Shown here: positions 28,060 through 36,908 of the stretch, piece after piece
Position numbering within the stretch: position 1 is the stretch's first letter
Layout: the number at the start of each line of letters is the position of its first letter
Assembly: GCA_009843625.1 (NCBI GenBank)
Contig: VYDD01000127.1
Span: 337-44,595, forward strand
DNA length: 44,259 nucleotides
Direction: 5' to 3'
Source of the DNA: Gammaproteobacteria bacterium
GTDB lineage: Bacteria; Gemmatimonadota; Gemmatimonadetes; Longimicrobiales; Gaopeijiaceae
Notes under the pieces: generated by a model
Told to the model about the DNA's origin: nothing
Database searches by the model: none
The model's input: only the letters and a program-made list of their open reading frames with translations
Made by a program: the position numbers and the translations under genes

Positions 28060-29724
28060 ATGCGAGTCCTTCTCCTGGCCGTCCTGCCGGGCGCGCTCGC
28101 GGCCCAGGAGCACCAGATGATGGGCCACGGCGCCCACGGCGAAGCCGGCGGCTGGCGCATGCCGCCGATGGACATGACCATGCCCATGGTGCCCGGGCTC
28201 GAGAACGCGCTCCCGCCCGTACGCCCGTTTCTCATCGGGGACGGCATGGATCCCGCGATGTTTCCGGCGGCCGAGCCCAGCCGGCGGGTGGTTCTGGCGA
28301 ATGGCGACACCCTCGACATGGACGTGTCCGTGGTTCGGCGCACGATCGGCGGGCGCGACTACGCCATGCTCGGATACGGCGGCCAGTACCCGGGTCCCCT
28401 CATCCAGGCCGACCGCGGCTCACGCATCATGGTGCGGGTGACCAACCGCATTCAGCTGCCCACGACGGTCCACTGGCACGGCATACGGCTGGAGAACCGC
28501 TTCGACGGCGTCGCCGGCTTGACCCAGGATCCCATCGCCGATGGCGAGACCTTCACATACGAGATCGACGTTCCCGACGCCGGCATGTTCTGGTACCACC
28601 CTCACATCCGAGAGGACATCCAGCAGGACCTCGGGCTCTACGGAAACCTGCTGGTCATGCCGGCCGCCCCGGACTATTACGGTCCCTCCCACCGCGAAGA
28701 ACTGCTCGTGCTCGACGACGTCCTCATCGACGAGCAGGGCCTCATCCCCTGGGGGGAGGAAGCGCCCACGCACGCGCTCATGGGGCGCTTCGGGACGGTG
28801 ATGCTGACCAACGGGGTCGACGACCACCGCATCGAAGCGCGCGCCGGCGAGGTGGTCCGCTTCTACCTGACCAATGTCGCCAACACGCGCACCTTCAACG
28901 TCCGCTTCGGGAATGCGCGCGTGAAGCTGGTCGCTTCCGACATCGGCAAGTTCGAGCGCGAGACCTGGGTGGAGAGCGTGGTCATCGCGCCCGCCGAGCG
29001 CTACGTGGTGGACGTGCGCTTCCCGGAGGCCGGGCAGGTGGGCATCACCAACACGATCCAGGCCGTGAACCACTTCCGCGGCACATTCTACCCGCACGAG
29101 GACACGCTGGCGGTGGTGAGCGTGAACGGCCCCGCTGTCGACGACGCCGTCACGCAGGCGTTCGATGAACTGCGCGAGAACCGCGACGTGGCCGAGGACA
29201 TCGAACCCTTCCGGGCCCTGCTGGGCAAGCCGGTGGACTACGAACTGGTGACCACGGTCCGGGTGCGCGACCTTCCCGTGCCCATCGTGGCGTCGATGGA
29301 GGCCGACACCTTCTATGTGCCGCCCGTCGAGTGGAACGACGGCATGCCGATGATGAACTGGCTCTCCACGGGCACCCAGGTGACCTGGATCCTGCGGGAG
29401 CCGGCCAGCGGACGCGAGAACGGGGACATCCAGTGGCGCTTCCGCGTGGGCGACGTGGTAAAGATCCGGGTGTTCAACGATCCCGAGTCGTTTCACCCGA
29501 TGAACCATCCCATCCACATTCACGGGCAACGCTTCCTGGTGACCGAGCGCGACGGCATCCCCAACACCAACCTGGTGTGGAAGGACACCACCATCCTGCC
29601 GGTGGGCTCGACCATGGATCTCCTCGTGGAGATGTCGAATCCGGGGTCATGGATGGTGCACTGTCACATCGCGGAGCACCTGCACGCGGGAATGATGTTC
29701 GTCTTCGAGGTTACGGAGGAGTAG
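28060..29724 (+). CDS. Laccase-like multicopper oxidase (intact)
   Basis: VHWHGIRLENRFDGV, WYHPHIREDIQQDLGLYGN, HPMNHPIHIHGQRF, WMVHCHIAEHLHAGM; signal peptide MRVLLLAVLPGALAAQ. Confidence 0.94.
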   Translation: MRVLLLAVLPGALAAQEHQMMGHGAHGEAGGWRMPPMDMTMPMVPGLENALPPVRPFLIGDGMDPAMFPAAEPSRRVVLANGDTLDMDVSVVRRTIGGRDYAMLGYGGQYPGPLIQADRGSRIMVRVTNRIQLPTTVHWHGIRLENRFDGVAGLTQDPIADGETFTYEIDVPDAGMFWYHPHIREDIQQDLGLYGNLLVMPAAPDYYGPSHREELLVLDDVLIDEQGLIPWGEEAPTHALMGRFGTVMLTNGVDDHRIEARAGEVVRFYLTNVANTRTFNVRFGNARVKLVASDIGKFERETWVESVVIAPAERYVVDVRFPEAGQVGITNTIQAVNHFRGTFYPHEDTLAVVSVNGPAVDDAVTQAFDELRENRDVAEDIEPFRALLGKPVDYELVTTVRVRDLPVPIVASMEADTFYVPPVEWNDGMPMMNWLSTGTQVTWILREPASGRENGDIQWRFRVGDVVKIRVFNDPESFHPMNHPIHIHGQRFLVTERDGIPNTNLVWKDTTILPVGSTMDLLVEMSNPGSWMVHCHIAEHLHAGMMFVFEVTEE

Positions 29725-29732
29725 TGCCGCCG

Positions 29733-30215
29733 ATGTCATCACGCATGCCGTTCGTCATTGTGGTCCTGCTGATTCCGGGGTGTGCGGGATCTCCGGAGGC
29801 TCCGCCGGCGTCTCCTTCCCCCGAGCCCGCGGCTGTGGAGACGCCGGCTGCGGACGACGCCCCTCCCGCTGCGGCATCTCCGGCTCTTGTCGCCTTCTAT
29901 ACGGAGGAACAGGCCCGCCGCGGGCAGCGCGCGTTTCGTCAGGTCTGCTCCGACTGCCACTACACGAGCGAGTTCAAGGGCCCGGTGTTCACGGACGTGT
30001 GGGCGCGCCGCACCGCCCGCGACCTGTACCGCGAACTGCGCCGCACGATGCCCGACGACAACCCGGGAGGACTGCCGCGCCAGACCTACGTGGATGTGAT
30101 GGCGTACATCCTGGAGTTGAACGGCTATCCCGCCGGTTCCGACGAACTTCCACCCGACGATCAAGTCCTGGGGAGCTTCAGGCTGACCCCGCCGGAACAG
30201 GATCCGGGGCGTTGA
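29733..30215 (+). CDS. Lipoprotein-type small c-type cytochrome
   Basis: Lipobox LLIPGCAG; Pro/Ala linker; [19 protein letters not shown] (CxxCH); [17 protein letters not shown]. Confidence 0.87.
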   Translation: MSSRMPFVIVVLLIPGCAGSPEAPPASPSPEPAAVETPAADDAPPAAASPALVAFYTEEQARRGQRAFRQVCSDCHYTSEFKGPVFTDVWARRTARDLYRELRRTMPDDNPGGLPRQTYVDVMAYILELNGYPAGSDELPPDDQVLGSFRLTPPEQDPGR

Positions 30216-30312
30216 CCCGCAGTCCCATGTTTCGGTACACTTGTCGGCTGTCGGCCCTTCGCCCGGGAATGGCGGCGGCCGCACCCGGACCAGAGTTTTC
30301 GGAGCCCAGGGA

Positions 30313-30597
30313 ATGAAAGAAGGAATTCACCCGGCGTATCACCCGGTGGTGTTTCAGGACGCGTCCAACGGTTACGCGTTCCTGACCCGATCGACCGTCA
30401 AGAGCGACAAGACCATCAAGTGGGAAGACGGCAACGAGTATCCCCTGGTCAGCCTAGAGATCTCGAGTTCTTCGCACCCGTTCTACACGGGCACGCAGCG
30501 CATGGTGGATACCGCGGGCCGCGTCGAGCGCTTCCAGCAGCGCTATGCGCGACAGATGCGCAAGAAGTCCGACGCGGACGGGTCGGACGGGAAGTAG
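30313..30597 (+). CDS. rpmE2: 50S ribosomal protein L31, type B (cysteine-free)
   Basis: [79 protein letters not shown]. Confidence 0.95.
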   Translation: MKEGIHPAYHPVVFQDASNGYAFLTRSTVKSDKTIKWEDGNEYPLVSLEISSSSHPFYTGTQRMVDTAGRVERFQQRYARQMRKKSDADGSDGK

Positions 30598-30608
30598 CCG
30601 GTCCGGGG

Positions 30609-30980
30609 ATGGCGGCGGACACGATCTTCTCCCGCATCGTCCGACGGGAGATTCCGGCCGACATCGTCTATCAGGACGACCTGGTGACCGCATTTCGCGA
30701 TATCGAGCCGGCCGCCCCCACGCATGTGCTGGTGGTGCCCAACCACACCATCGCAAGCGCGCGCGACGTAACGGACGACGACGAGCCGGTGCTGGGCCGC
30801 ATGTTCGCGGTCGCGGCGCGGATCGCACGGGAGCAGGGCATTTCGGAAACCGGATACCGGTTGATCGTCAACTGCGGCGAGGACGGGTGCCAGGAGGTCT
30901 ACCACCTCCACATGCATCTGATCGGGGGACGCCCGCTGGGACCCATGCTCGCGGGTCCCCGGGGCTCGTCCGCCCACTAG
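30609..30980 (+). CDS. HIT-family (HinT-like) protein
   Basis: [21 protein letters not shown] and the histidine triad [16 protein letters not shown]. Confidence 0.95.
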   Translation: MAADTIFSRIVRREIPADIVYQDDLVTAFRDIEPAAPTHVLVVPNHTIASARDVTDDDEPVLGRMFAVAARIAREQGISETGYRLIVNCGEDGCQEVYHLHMHLIGGRPLGPMLAGPRGSSAH

Positions 30981-30999
30981 CACTCAAGGAAGGCGCAAG

Positions 31000-31305
31000 G
31001 TGGCAAAACGAGGAAAGATCGAACAGAACCTGAAGCGCGCGAAGCTGATCGAGCGCTATGCGGAGCGCCGTCGCGAGCTTCGGCAGATCATTGCCGACCC
31101 GGACAGGTCCACGGAGGAGAAGCGGGAAGCCCAATGGGCGCTGCGGAAGCTGCCGCGCGATTCCAGCGCGACGCGCTACCGGAACCGCTGCGGCACCTCG
31201 GGACGGCCCCGCGGCCACATCAAGAAGTTCGGGCTCTCCCGCATCGCATTCCGCGAGTGGTCCCTGGAGGGGAAGATCCCCGGGGTCCGCAAGTCCAGCT
31301 GGTAG
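31000..31305 (+). CDS. rpsN: 30S ribosomal protein S14, long form without zinc ribbon
   Basis: [43 protein letters not shown], 101 aa. Confidence 0.96.
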   Translation: MAKRGKIEQNLKRAKLIERYAERRRELRQIIADPDRSTEEKREAQWALRKLPRDSSATRYRNRCGTSGRPRGHIKKFGLSRIAFREWSLEGKIPGVRKSSW

Positions 31306-31330
31306 CGCCCGGCCCGGGCGGCCCGCGGCG

Positions 31331-32200
31331 GTGTCCGCTCCCGCCGTCATCGCCGACGAACTCGGCGCCCACGTCTCGGTAGCGGGCGGGGTCGAGCGCG
31401 CGCCCGGCCGTGCGCGGGACATCACCGCCCTCAACCTTCAGCTCTTCACCAAGCAGCCGAACCGCTGGGCCGAGCCCACCCTCGACGGCGGGCGGGTCCG
31501 CGCCTTCAGGCAGGCGCGTGCGGCCGCCGGCATCCGGTGTGCCGCCGCACACGACTCCTACCTCATCAACCTGGCGTCCCCGAATCCGGACCTCTGGCGC
31601 CGGTCCCTGGACAGCTTCCGGGCCGAACTGGCGCGCGGCCGCGATCTGGGCCTGGACTTTCTCGTCACGCACCCGGGGAACGCCACCGACGGCGACATCG
31701 CCAGCGGCATCGCCCGCAACGCCGCGGCTCTGACCGAGGCGCTCGACGGGTGTCCGGATGGACCCCGCGTGCTGCTCGAGCTGACCGCGGGCGCCGGCAC
31801 CACCGTCGGAGGCCGGTTCGAGCACCTCGCCGCGATCCGCGGGGGCGTGAGCGCGCCGCTGGACCAGCGCATGGGCGTGTGCTTCGATACCTGTCACGCG
31901 TTTTCCGCCGGGTACGATCTGGTTGGTGGCTACGAGGATGTCTGGCGGGCTTTCGACGACGCGCTCGGTCCGGGCTCGCTCGAGCTCTTTCATCTGAACG
32001 ACTCGAAGCATCCCTTCGCTTCCCGCCGCGACCAGCACGAGATGATCGGCGAGGGTACGCTGGGCGAGGCTCCCTTTCGCCGCATCATGCGGGACGCCCG
32101 CTTCCAGGACATCCCCAAGCTGCTGGAGACGCCCAAGGGCGACGACGTGGTGTCGAACGACCGGCGCAACCTGGCACTCCTGCGTTCCTGGCGCACGTGA
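31331..32200 (+). CDS. nfo: Endonuclease IV (AP endonuclease)
   Basis: LGAHVSVAGGVERAPGRA, LQLFTKQPNRW, AAHDSYLINLASP, GVCFDTCHAFSAGYDL, FHLNDSKHPFASRRDQHEMIGEGTLG. Confidence 0.94.
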   Translation: MSAPAVIADELGAHVSVAGGVERAPGRARDITALNLQLFTKQPNRWAEPTLDGGRVRAFRQARAAAGIRCAAAHDSYLINLASPNPDLWRRSLDSFRAELARGRDLGLDFLVTHPGNATDGDIASGIARNAAALTEALDGCPDGPRVLLELTAGAGTTVGGRFEHLAAIRGGVSAPLDQRMGVCFDTCHAFSAGYDLVGGYEDVWRAFDDALGPGSLELFHLNDSKHPFASRRDQHEMIGEGTLGEAPFRRIMRDARFQDIPKLLETPKGDDVVSNDRRNLALLRSWRT

Positions 32201-32880
32201 CCGGGGCGCGGGTGCGAGGTCTGGCGGTCGTGAAAGGCCCGGCTCGCAGGCTGGTGTATGCCGGGCTTCTCCATCTGATGCTGATGGCGCTGTCGGCGGT
32301 GCCAGCCGCGGCGCAGATGCCGCTCACGGTGGAGGTGCGTGGGGGCGGGGTGTACTCGACCCCATTCGCCCGGGGGATTGCCGTGGTGCCGGCCGAGCTC
32401 GAGGCGGTGGCGCGCGACCTGAAGGTGGGCCCGCGGCCCGCCCCGGTAGCCGAGCTGGCCCTGGCGGCCCGGCCCGGGCCTGCGCTCGTGCTGGAGTTCC
32501 GTTCGGGTGTGAGCATCGCCGACGTGGCCGGAGCGGGCGGGGGCAACTCCTGGCCGGCCGGCCGGATGACCGCCGTCCACATTCTGGGCGGGGTTCGGGT
32601 TCCGCTGTCGCCCCTGCCGGAGGCGGACGTGCGTGCAGGGGCGGGAAAAGTGCTGTACCTGAGCAGCGACGTGAATCTGCTGGAAGAGAGCGGACGGACC
32701 GGCATGCTGCTGTCCGGCGGGTTCGGGTACCGCCTCCCCGGTCCGTTTCCAGCGGTCGGGGTGGCCGAGGCGCAGTGGCACGAGTTCGATCCTGCCCCGC
32801 TGGACGAAGCGCGCGCGGCAGCCGGTGCGGTCACTCGATTCCTCGCCTACCTCGCCGTGCCGGTGTGGGGGACGCCGTGA
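32197..32880 (+). CDS. Hypothetical secreted protein, possibly an outer-membrane beta-barrel
   Basis: Signal-like LLHLMLMALSAVPAAAQ then strand-rich sequence; start overlaps the nfo stop. Confidence 0.55.
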   Translation: MTGARVRGLAVVKGPARRLVYAGLLHLMLMALSAVPAAAQMPLTVEVRGGGVYSTPFARGIAVVPAELEAVARDLKVGPRPAPVAELALAARPGPALVLEFRSGVSIADVAGAGGGNSWPAGRMTAVHILGGVRVPLSPLPEADVRAGAGKVLYLSSDVNLLEESGRTGMLLSGGFGYRLPGPFPAVGVAEAQWHEFDPAPLDEARAAAGAVTRFLAYLAVPVWGTP

Positions 32881-33590
32881 ACCTGTGGCGGGGAACCGGA
32901 TCGACGTGGCGGGCGGCCGTGTTGGGCGCGGTGCTCGTCACCGCCTGCGACAGCGCGACCGTCCCGGCGCTTCCGGGCCCCTACGACTTCCGCCTGGCCG
33001 TCTACGGCACCGACGGCCGCGCCCGCCAGCGAACCTTCCACTGGGACCGGGGCGCCGTCGTGCCGGTGTTCGTGGTGGACGCACAGCCGGGCGCTGACGA
33101 CCTGCGGCGGGCTCTTGAGGGGGCGGTGCGGGCATGGCGGTCCGCCGCGGTGTTCGGCGAAGTGCGGTTGCGGGAGACCACCGACCTGGGCGAGGCGCGC
33201 GCGGTGCTGCGCTGGCACGATGCGACGGGCGTTCTCTCGACCCCCATGACGTGCCTGGGGCCCGTGACGGGCGCGGCCTCGACGCTCGGGTGCCTGAACG
33301 ACCCCCGCGACGCGCTGCGCACCTGGCCCCGCCGCGACGGCGAACCCTCGCAGGTCATCTACCGCGTCGTCATCCGCCGAACCGACGACAGGGAGCTGCT
33401 CGACCGGCTGGTCATCCACGAGATGGGACACGTCCTGGGCATCCTGAGCCATTCGCCGGACCCGTCCGACATCATGTGGGCGGGCCCGGATCTGCCTCCG
33501 GCGCCCACCGCGCGCGATCGAAGCACCCTTCGTTCCCTCTACCAGACACCCGTGGATCTTCCCGTCGAATCGGCGTCTCCCGGACAATGA
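32877..33590 (+). CDS. Matrixin/metzincin-like zinc metalloprotease lipoprotein
   Basis: Lipobox LVTACDS; HEMGHVLGILSHSPDPSDIMW; start overlaps the upstream stop. Confidence 0.75.
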   Translation: MNLWRGTGSTWRAAVLGAVLVTACDSATVPALPGPYDFRLAVYGTDGRARQRTFHWDRGAVVPVFVVDAQPGADDLRRALEGAVRAWRSAAVFGEVRLRETTDLGEARAVLRWHDATGVLSTPMTCLGPVTGAASTLGCLNDPRDALRTWPRRDGEPSQVIYRVVIRRTDDRELLDRLVIHEMGHVLGILSHSPDPSDIMWAGPDLPPAPTARDRSTLRSLYQTPVDLPVESASPGQ

Positions 33591-33660
33591 CCGCGCGGTG
33601 TCGTCCGCGGGCTGCCCGAGCCGGGTGGTGGATCATCGGCGCCGTTGACTCGACTACCGA

Positions 33661-34815
33661 ATGCCTGTACCCTCCGCGCAACCGAGTCGGCTCGCTCATC
33701 CCGTCGAGCCCGTCCTCACCAGGAGATTGCCTGCGGTGAGCAGTCAGAGCCCGCGTTCCGGAAGCGCCCGGAATCCGCGCATGCCGGTGGCCGTGCTCGG
33801 AGCCACGGGAATCGTCGGCCAGCGTCTGGTGCGCATGCTCGCCGGACACCCCTCGCTGCGGCTGGCCGAAGTCGTTGCATCGTCACGGAGCGCCGGACGG
33901 CGCTATGCGGACGTGGTGCAGTGGAGCCTGACCGGGGACATCCCGGACACGGCGGCCGGCCTGCCGGTGCGTGCCGTGGGCGATCGGCTGCGGAGCCGGC
34001 TGGTGCTCTCCGCTCTGCCGCGCGCCGTCGCAACCGACCTGGAACTCGACCTCGTCCGTGCCGGTCACGTCGTCTGCAGCAACGCCTCCGCCCACCGTCA
34101 GCGGGCGGATGTGCCCCTGATCGTGCCCGATATCAACGCCGGAGATCTGGATCGGATCCGATCCCAGCCCTGGTTCGCCCGGGGAGGCGCGCTGGTGACC
34201 AACCCGAACTGCGTCGTCGTCGGAGTTGCGCTGGCGCTTGCCCCGATCGAGAGGAGTTTCGGGATCGAAGAGGCCACGCTGGTCACCTTGCAGGCGCTGT
34301 CCGGCGCCGGGCTCAACGGCACGGCCGCGGTCCGGATGTCCGGAAACGTCGTTCCCTGGATCTCCGGCGAAGAGGAAAAGATCGGCCCCGAGCTCAACAA
34401 GATCCTCGGTACCCGCATTCGGGTCGCCGCCAGCACGAACCGGGTGCCCGTGCTCGACGGGCACATGGCGCATGTCTTCCTGACGCTGCGTGCGCCGGCT
34501 CAGCCGGAGGAGGTCGAGCGCTGCCTGCTCGAATATCGGCCATGCTCATCGCTGCCCGAACTGCCGACGCTCCCGGAACGGCCCATCGCGGTGCGCCGGG
34601 AGCCCGACCGGCCGCAGCCTCGCCTCGACATCGGCGCCTCGCGCGGCATGGCGGTCAGCGTCGGCCGCATACGCTCCGCCCCCCCACACGATCTCGCGCT
34701 CGTCACCGTGGTGCACAACGGGGTGCGGGGCGCCGCCGGAGCGTGTCTGGCCAACGCCGAACTGTGTGTCCTGCGCGGGCTGCTCGAGAGCGGCGGATCG
34801 AGGGACGGAGGCTGA
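33661..34815 (+). CDS. asd: Aspartate-semialdehyde dehydrogenase, archaeal/fungal-type
   Basis: VAVLGATGIVGQRLVRML, ALVTNPNCVVVG (catalytic Cys), LQALSGAGLNG, SGEEEKIGPELNKILG; start uncertain. Confidence 0.87.
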   Translation: MPVPSAQPSRLAHPVEPVLTRRLPAVSSQSPRSGSARNPRMPVAVLGATGIVGQRLVRMLAGHPSLRLAEVVASSRSAGRRYADVVQWSLTGDIPDTAAGLPVRAVGDRLRSRLVLSALPRAVATDLELDLVRAGHVVCSNASAHRQRADVPLIVPDINAGDLDRIRSQPWFARGGALVTNPNCVVVGVALALAPIERSFGIEEATLVTLQALSGAGLNGTAAVRMSGNVVPWISGEEEKIGPELNKILGTRIRVAASTNRVPVLDGHMAHVFLTLRAPAQPEEVERCLLEYRPCSSLPELPTLPERPIAVRREPDRPQPRLDIGASRGMAVSVGRIRSAPPHDLALVTVVHNGVRGAAGACLANAELCVLRGLLESGGSRDGG

Positions 34816-34825
34816 TCGCCGGCTG

Positions 34826-34855
34826 TTGGACAAACGCGGGCGGCATCGCTACTTT
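34826..34855 (+). promoter_or_regulatory. Candidate promoter of the ncRNA/leader
   Basis: TTGGAC-18 nt-TACTTT. Confidence 0.45.
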
Positions 34856-34860
34856 TGCCC

Positions 34861-35055
34861 TGCGTTTCGGAGGCCCATCGATAATTGAGCCAACACAATG
34901 AGGCCGGGACTGGCTCTCGCGCCGGACGCAACGCCCCGGGAAAGGGGACTGCGGAACTCGCGGGGAGGTCGCCAAGGATTCGTACCCGGGCTTCAAATAT
35001 CTCCTCCGAAATGCCGGGAGGCTGGCGTCCGACGGGGCGCCGGTCTCCTGTTTTT
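34861..35055 (+). ncRNA. Candidate structured ncRNA or leader RNA with its own terminator
   Basis: 12-bp closing helix 34862-34873/35003-35014 (one G-U), rod-like interior pairings, then a 13-bp terminator hairpin and TGTTTTT. Confidence 0.4.
35017..35055 (+). terminator. Rho-independent terminator
   Basis: GGAGGCTGGCGTC (35017-35029) pairs with GGCGCCGGTCTCC (35036-35048) through 13 bp including three G-U, followed by TGTTTTT. Confidence 0.7.
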
Positions 35056-35093
35056 CTGATGGTCGTATTCGTGTCCGCAGCGGGAAGGGAGAG

Positions 35094-35510
35094 ATGCCGC
35101 GGGTAAGGATCACGCGGAGAATGCACTTCTGCGCCGCCCACCGACTGCACCGGACCGACTGGTCCGATGAGCGCAACCACGAGGTGTTCCGCAGCTGCGC
35201 CAATCCCAACTGGCACGGCCACAACTACGAGTTGGACGTGACCGTGGAGGGACCGGTCGACCCGGACACGGGTTACGTCATGGACCTGAAGCAGTTGCGC
35301 GATCTGGTGCAGGGCGGTGTGATCGACGAAGTGGACCACGCCAACCTGAACATGGATGTCGGTTGGCTGGACGGGATCATTCCCACCACGGAGAACGTGG
35401 TGGTGGCGATCTGGCACAGGCTGCGCGAACGCATGCCTCCGGAGGTGGAACTGGTGAAGCTGATCCTGTGGGAGACGCCGAGAAACCGGGCGGAGTACTC
35501 GGGTGAGTAG
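35094..35510 (+). CDS. 6-pyruvoyl-tetrahydropterin synthase (PTPS-I type)
   Basis: [20 protein letters not shown] (CxxxxxHGH), [52 protein letters not shown]. Confidence 0.92.
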   Translation: MPRVRITRRMHFCAAHRLHRTDWSDERNHEVFRSCANPNWHGHNYELDVTVEGPVDPDTGYVMDLKQLRDLVQGGVIDEVDHANLNMDVGWLDGIIPTTENVVVAIWHRLRERMPPEVELVKLILWETPRNRAEYSGE

Positions 35511-36159
35511 CCGCGGTCTGGGACTCCTGCGGGGGAACGGCCCCGCCCCGGGTCGAGCGAAGGCAGCCGGTTCCCCCGCGGATTCGCTGGCCCGGGCCTC
35601 GTTCGAAGAACTCGTGACCGAGATCATCCGCCGCATCGGCGAGGATCCCGGCCGGCAGGGTCTGGTGCGCACGCCGGAACGGGTGGCGCGGGCGATGGAG
35701 CTCTTCACCAGCGGGTACGCGCAGGCGCCCGAGGACGTGATGGCCGGCGCGCTCTTCCAGGAGAGCCACCAGAACATGGTGCTGGTGCGCAACATCGAGA
35801 TGTATTCCCTGTGCGAGCACCACCTGTTGCCGTTCTTCGGCAAGGTCCACGTGGCGTACATCCCGAACGGGCGGATCGTCGGGCTATCCAAGACCGCGCG
35901 CATCGTCAACGTCTTCGCGCGCCGGCTCCAGGTTCAGGAGCGGCTGACCGAGCAGATCGCCCAGGGGCTGTGGGATGTCGTGCATCCACAGGGCGTAGGC
36001 GTGATCGTGGAGGCGCACCACCTGTGCATGATGATGCGTGGCGTCGAACAGCAGAACTCCTCGACCCTCACGTCGGCGATGCGCGGGTCGTTTCTGGAGG
36101 ACTCGCGGACCCGCGAGGAATTCCTCGCGCTGGCGCTGAAGGCGGGGAACCTGGAGTAA
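35503..36159 (+). CDS. folE: GTP cyclohydrolase I
   Basis: [80 protein letters not shown]. Confidence 0.97.
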   Translation: MSSRGLGLLRGNGPAPGRAKAAGSPADSLARASFEELVTEIIRRIGEDPGRQGLVRTPERVARAMELFTSGYAQAPEDVMAGALFQESHQNMVLVRNIEMYSLCEHHLLPFFGKVHVAYIPNGRIVGLSKTARIVNVFARRLQVQERLTEQIAQGLWDVVHPQGVGVIVEAHHLCMMMRGVEQQNSSTLTSAMRGSFLEDSRTREEFLALALKAGNLE

Positions 36160-36163
36160 GCCC

Positions 36164-36874
36164 GTGAGCGACCTTGCGGGCTGCTCCGCGCTGGTGACGG
36201 GCGCGACCAGCGGAATCGGCGCAGCGTGCGCGCGAGCCCTGGCATCCGCCGGGGCGGAGGTGTTCCTGGTGGCGCGCCGGCGCGACCTGCTCTCCCGCAT
36301 CGCGGACGAGACCGGCGGGCACGATCTGCCCGCGGATCTCGGCGACGACAGCCAGGTGGAGGACCTGTCGGCGGAGGTGGCGGCGCGCCTGGACGGTTCG
36401 CCCGATGTCCTCGTCCACGCGGCGGGCGTGTTCTCCCTCGCCCCCCTGCACGAGACCGGCGTGGAGGATCTGGACCGCAGCCTGACCGTCAACCTGCGGA
36501 GCGCCTTCCTGTTGGCGCGCGCCTTCCTTCCCGGCATGCTGCGCCGGAACCGCGGACACATCGTGCTGGTGGGATCGGTGGCGGGACGCACGGCGTTTCC
36601 AGAGAACAGTGCCTACTCCGCCTCCAAGTTCGGGCTGCGCGGCATGCACGAGGTGCTGCGCGAGGAAACCCGCGGAACGGGCGTGCGCACTTCGCTGGTC
36701 GAGCCGGGCGCGTGCGACACTCCGCTCTGGGATCCCATTGACCCGGAGCGCCATCCCGGGCTTCCGCCCCGGGACGGAATGCTCGAGCCTCGGCAGGTGG
36801 CCGAGGCGATCCTGTTTCTCGTCACCCGCCCCTCCAGCGTTCAGATCCCCCTTCTGCAGATCGAGCGCACGTGA
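36164..36874 (+). CDS. Short-chain dehydrogenase/reductase (candidate sepiapterin-reductase-like step)
   Basis: VTGATSGIGAACARAL, VLVGSVAGRTAFPENSAYSASKFGL (YxxxK); 4 nt after folE. Confidence 0.92.
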   Translation: MSDLAGCSALVTGATSGIGAACARALASAGAEVFLVARRRDLLSRIADETGGHDLPADLGDDSQVEDLSAEVAARLDGSPDVLVHAAGVFSLAPLHETGVEDLDRSLTVNLRSAFLLARAFLPGMLRRNRGHIVLVGSVAGRTAFPENSAYSASKFGLRGMHEVLREETRGTGVRTSLVEPGACDTPLWDPIDPERHPGLPPRDGMLEPRQVAEAILFLVTRPSSVQIPLLQIERT

Positions 36875-36908
36875 GGCGGGCGGTCCCGATCCTGCGCCGT
36901 CGCCGGTC

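Noticed and set aside
33418-33480. Apparently abnormal metzincin spacing (HEMGHVLGILSHS has one extra residue versus HExxHxxGxxH)
   Set aside because: Predicted bacterial matrixin-like proteases with GxxGHS-type spacing are familiar, so not treated as novel
35011-35050. B12-box-like strings (GCCGGGAGGCTGG; reverse complement of GCCGGTCTCCTG)
   Set aside because: Only partial match, wrong order relative to other cobalamin riboswitch elements, and explained by the terminator stem
34900-35060. Short 54-aa ORF beginning ATGAGGCCGGGACTGG within the candidate ncRNA
   Set aside because: No RBS, Arg/Gly/Pro-rich, and the interval is better explained by paired structure; left as an alternative to test
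35094-35510. Annotation as QueD (queuosine pathway)
   Set aside because: Cys-to-HGH spacing is CxxxxxHGH rather than CxxxHGH, the neighbours are FolE and an SDR, and no queC/E/F is present in the window
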